A DNA stretch of 17,207 nt from CAIKZJ01 sp964626015 (lineage in GTDB: Bacteria; Bacteroidota; Ignavibacteria; Tepidaquicellales; Tepidaquicellaceae). The stretch lies in NCBI GenBank assembly GCA_964626015.1, contig CAZVCC010000062.1, positions 1 through 17,207 on the forward strand, given 5' to 3'. The translations under genes and the position numbers were made by a program. Under the pieces are notes generated by a model that saw only the letters and a program-made list of their open reading frames with translations, ran no database searches and was not told the DNA's origin. This document shows positions 15,117 to 17,207 of the stretch, one piece after another; position 1 is the first letter of the stretch, and each line of letters starts with the position of its first letter.

Positions 15117-16037
15117 CTATACGGCAAGTGAAAGCGCGTGAATGGCTTTAAGTAACGGTGTTATTATTTTCTTCTTCTCCGCAAGCTTGATTAGTTCTCC
15201 TGTAAAATAATTTGTTTCGAGTATCTTGCCCTTGAGCCTGTCCTGAAAAGAAGATGTTTTAAATGCTCCAAGCTTTTTAGTGTCTTCAATAACTTTTCTG
15301 TGCGCAATTTCATCAAACAACACACCCTGCGTTTTTGCAATCAGTTTAATTTCCTTGTAAATATTTTCAACAAGCTCTTCTGTTTGTTTAAACCTGAACA
15401 ACTTATCGACAGTTACACAACCAATGCTCGTTAATGTGTTAAATATTGTGTTCCATGCATACTTAATCCAGATTTCCTCCTTAATATTTCTTACTATTCT
15501 GACATCTATATTGGATTCCTTAAGTACTGAATAAAGATTCTTTATTCGATTGCTATGCTTGCCGTTCATTTCACCTAATTGAATAAATCCAAGTGACGAG
15601 TGGAGAATTGTATGCTTTACATCCATCTCAACACCGATTTTACATATTAACTGTAAAGTTCTGGCAGAACCGAATGTTTTCTTTAATAATCTATAATTAT
15701 ATATGCCGTTCTGAAGTGATATAATCTGAGAATTTTTACTTAAGACTTTTTGAATCTGCGGGATTAGTGATGCAGTATCTTTTGATTTTGTACAGACAAA
15801 AACATAATCAAATTTCTTCTTAAATGTCGCTGCGTTATCAGATACTTTCGGCTTAAATGATAATTCGTACCCTTTGTAACTTTTCAGTATTAACCTGTTT
15901 GAGTTAAAATACTTAAAGGTATCCCCTCTCGATAGAAAACAAACGTTATTGTTTTTATTCAATGCGAGGAATGTCCCGAAATAGCCTCCCACTGCACCGA
16001 GTCCGGCAATGAGTATATTTATCTTTCCTGATGGCAT
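15117..16037 (-). CDS. panE: 2-dehydropantoate 2-reductase (ketopantoate reductase)
   Basis: PanE reduces ketopantoate to pantoate with NADPH on the route to pantothenate and coenzyme A. The 306 residues are normal length. The N-terminal Rossmann fold shows AGLGAVGGYFG (11-21), then FVCTKSKDT, and SLQNGI at the end of the nucleotide domain. The C-terminal helical domain has the family segment EEIWIKYAWNTIFNTLTSIG, whose Lys and Asn are the expected catalytic and substrate residues. The protein is fairly diverged and Lys-rich, so activity on a related 2-keto acid is possible. Its ATG directly follows the stop codon of the Sir2 gene with no base between, indicating coupled translation. It is the last gene of the DUF302-Sir2-PanE run and meets uppP tail to tail. 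Confidence 0.85.
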   Translation of the reverse strand: MPSGKINILIAGLGAVGGYFGTFLALNKNNNVCFLSRGDTFKYFNSNRLILKSYKGYELSFKPKVSDNAATFKKKFDYVFVCTKSKDTASLIPQIQKVLSKNSQIISLQNGIYNYRLLKKTFGSARTLQLICKIGVEMDVKHTILHSSLGFIQLGEMNGKHSNRIKNLYSVLKESNIDVRIVRNIKEEIWIKYAWNTIFNTLTSIGCVTVDKLFRFKQTEELVENIYKEIKLIAKTQGVLFDEIAHRKVIEDTKKLGAFKTSSFQDRLKGKILETNYFTGELIKLAEKKKIITPLLKAIHALSLAV

Positions 16038-16733
16038 CTACATATTCAATAGTTTTTCAACTAATGGAACTGTGCCAACCGTAGCTTTTTCTGTAACAAA
16101 CTCGAGATTCTTATAAAAGCTGTTTATGCTGGGTTTATTCGGGTCAACGATGTATTTCATAGCATCCCTTTTAACATAATCAATTAGGCTTGCCGCAGGA
16201 TAAACAACAAGAGAAGTTCCGACAACTATAAATATATCCGCTGTCTCTGCAATTATTGCAGCATCCGTTATAAGCGGCACGGGTTCTCCAAACCAAACTA
16301 TATTCGGTCTAAGCTGCCCACCCTTTTCACACATATCGCCTCTGTTAATATCTGTATAGCCTATGTCATAAACATTATACGGAGGCAAAGTGCTTCTTGC
16401 TTTTGTAAGCTCGCCGTGAAGATGCAAAACATTCTTTGAACCTGCACGCTCATGAAGATTATCTACATTCTGAGTAATTACGGAAACATCAAACCTTTCC
16501 TGAAGTTTTGCAATCGCAAAGTGTGCTGCATTAGGCTGTACATGTTCCAGCTGTCTTCGCCTTTCATTATAAAATCTGAGCACAACATCGGGGTCTTTCT
16601 TCCAGCCCTGCGGTGATGCAACTTCATATACATCATGTCCTTCCCACAACCCTCCCGCATCACGGAATGTCGATAGTCCGCTTTCGGCGCTTACACCCGC
16701 ACCCGTCAGTACGACTATTTTCTTAAAAGACAT
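16038..16733 (-). CDS. cobB: Sir2-family NAD-dependent protein deacylase, class III, lacking zinc cysteines
   Basis: Sirtuins remove acyl groups from lysines using NAD. The 231 residues carry GAGVSAESGLSTFRD (11-25), TQNVDNLHERAGS (87-99), the catalytic H106 in HLHGE, WFGE, and VVGTSLVVYPA. Y55 and R58 (YNERRR) are the pair that lets class III sirtuins (SIRT5/CobB-type) bind succinyl or malonyl lysine, so desuccinylase activity is likely. The zinc-ribbon module, which normally has four cysteines, has only one (C135), and the protein has no other cysteine, so the structural zinc is probably absent. Similar zinc-less modules, with YDIG and CEKG-QLRP spacing, are familiar from Bacteroidetes sirtuins. 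Its ATG shares one base with the DUF302 stop, and its stop abuts the panE start. The cobB symbol is by homology. Confidence 0.88.
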   Translation of the reverse strand: MSFKKIVVLTGAGVSAESGLSTFRDAGGLWEGHDVYEVASPQGWKKDPDVVLRFYNERRRQLEHVQPNAAHFAIAKLQERFDVSVITQNVDNLHERAGSKNVLHLHGELTKARSTLPPYNVYDIGYTDINRGDMCEKGGQLRPNIVWFGEPVPLITDAAIIAETADIFIVVGTSLVVYPAASLIDYVKRDAMKYIVDPNKPSINSFYKNLEFVTEKATVGTVPLVEKLLNM

Positions 16734-17116
16734 TATAAGCCCGATAAAACAGTTTGGATTCTTTCATTAAGTTTTTCAGACAACTCCTTCAGCTTAGGAT
16801 TATCCGATACTTGAGCTATAACCATGGGATTGAATATGGAGATTTTTACTTTACCGGCTTTTTCGTGCACAACAACGTTACAGGGCATAAGCAAACCCAC
16901 TGTATCTTCAGCGCTGAGTGCTTCGTAAGCAAATGGCGGATTGCAGGCTCCAAGTATGATATATTTATCGAAGTCAACGTCAATCTTTTTCTTAAGAGTT
17001 TCTTTTACATCAATCGTAGTAAGTACTCCGAAACCATTTACTTTAAGCAATTCAGTGACTTTCTCTATCGCTGCTTCATAATTTAGATTTATTTCTTTTG
17101 AATATCCGTAATTCAT
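16733..17116 (-). CDS. DUF302 domain protein
   Basis: A 127-residue soluble protein that is almost entirely one DUF302 domain; the biochemical function of this family is not established. Recognisable family features are a helix with AIEKVTELLKVNGFGVLTTIDVKETLKKK, the segment YIILGACNPPFAYEAL, LLMPCNVVVHE, and IFNPMVI. Cysteines occur in GACNPP and MPCNV, positions commonly conserved in the family. There is no signal peptide or membrane segment. It is the first gene of the minus-strand run and its stop overlaps the Sir2 start by one base. No Shine-Dalgarno is visible upstream of the ATG at 17114-17116. The short upstream region (17117-17207) is A+T-rich and includes the palindrome TGTTAACA at 17163-17170; I cannot assign it to a regulator. 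Confidence 0.85.
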   Translation of the reverse strand: MNYGYSKEINLNYEAAIEKVTELLKVNGFGVLTTIDVKETLKKKIDVDFDKYIILGACNPPFAYEALSAEDTVGLLMPCNVVVHEKAGKVKISIFNPMVIAQVSDNPKLKELSEKLNERIQTVLSGL

Positions 17117-17207
17117 ATTGTTTTGTTTTAAGTTTTTATCTATAGTGAATAATTATACTAAATGTTAACACAATATAAAATGATATTATATGCAAGGAAG
17201 AAAGATA

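Noticed and set aside
17163..17170. TGTTAACA palindrome as an operator for the DUF302 operon
   Set aside because: An 8-bp palindrome in A+T-rich DNA is expected by chance and I cannot tie it to a known regulator site.

Overview
The window is a chromosomal segment, roughly two-thirds A+T, from a member of the Bacteroidota/Chlorobiota group, most likely an Ignavibacteria-like lineage. The main evidence is a secreted protein (4004-5047, minus) ending in a type IX secretion sorting domain that opens with the motif NQNYPNPFNPGT, which is very common in Ignavibacteria-type genomes. Supporting signs are an FPP/GGPP-type prenyl synthase, a sirtuin and other proteins of Bacteroidetes flavour, and the scarcity of strong Shine-Dalgarno sequences. 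The placement is an inference from protein style, not from a marker-gene tree.

Layout, left to right. (1) 1-47: the first codons of a minus-strand gene leaving the window. (2) 145-689: a decayed IS4-type insertion sequence. It keeps only the C-terminal part of a transposase with the YREK signature, but both 15-bp terminal inverted repeats can still be seen. (3) 768-2027, plus: a short-chain prenyl diphosphate synthase followed by an HPr-like phosphocarrier. (4) 2028-2697: a gene-free A+T-rich stretch with a 14-bp tandem repeat and a long imperfect inverted repeat. (5) 2698-3789, plus: an exported calcineurin-like phosphoesterase. It converges on the T9SS cargo gene at 4004-5047 with a shared hairpin terminator between them. 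(6) 5120-8214, minus: a tight three-gene run of a long aldo/keto reductase, a membrane-anchored degenerate polysaccharide-deacetylase-fold protein, and tadA. (7) 8215-8564: a 350-bp divergent intergenic region. (8) 8565-15116, plus: dnaN, recF, a DUF721/DciA-like gene, gyrB, an outer-membrane beta-barrel gene and uppP, all with gaps of 26 bp or less or overlapping. (9) 15117-17116, minus: DUF302, Sir2 deacylase and ketopantoate reductase, packed with no gaps.

Functionally the core is a replication/topology cluster (sliding clamp, RecF, probable helicase-loading factor, gyrase B). It continues without a break into two envelope genes: a barrel protein and the undecaprenyl pyrophosphate recycling enzyme. 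The flanking operons are housekeeping: tRNA inosine formation, redox and CoA-precursor enzymes, and protein deacylation. I see no CRISPR array, no tRNA or rRNA gene, no defence island and no obviously novel multi-gene system. The most unusual items are an extra ~100-residue segment inside domain I of the beta clamp, the catalytically dead deacetylase-fold protein, the ~110-residue extra segment in the aldo/keto reductase, the sirtuin without zinc cysteines, and the internally deleted insertion sequence.
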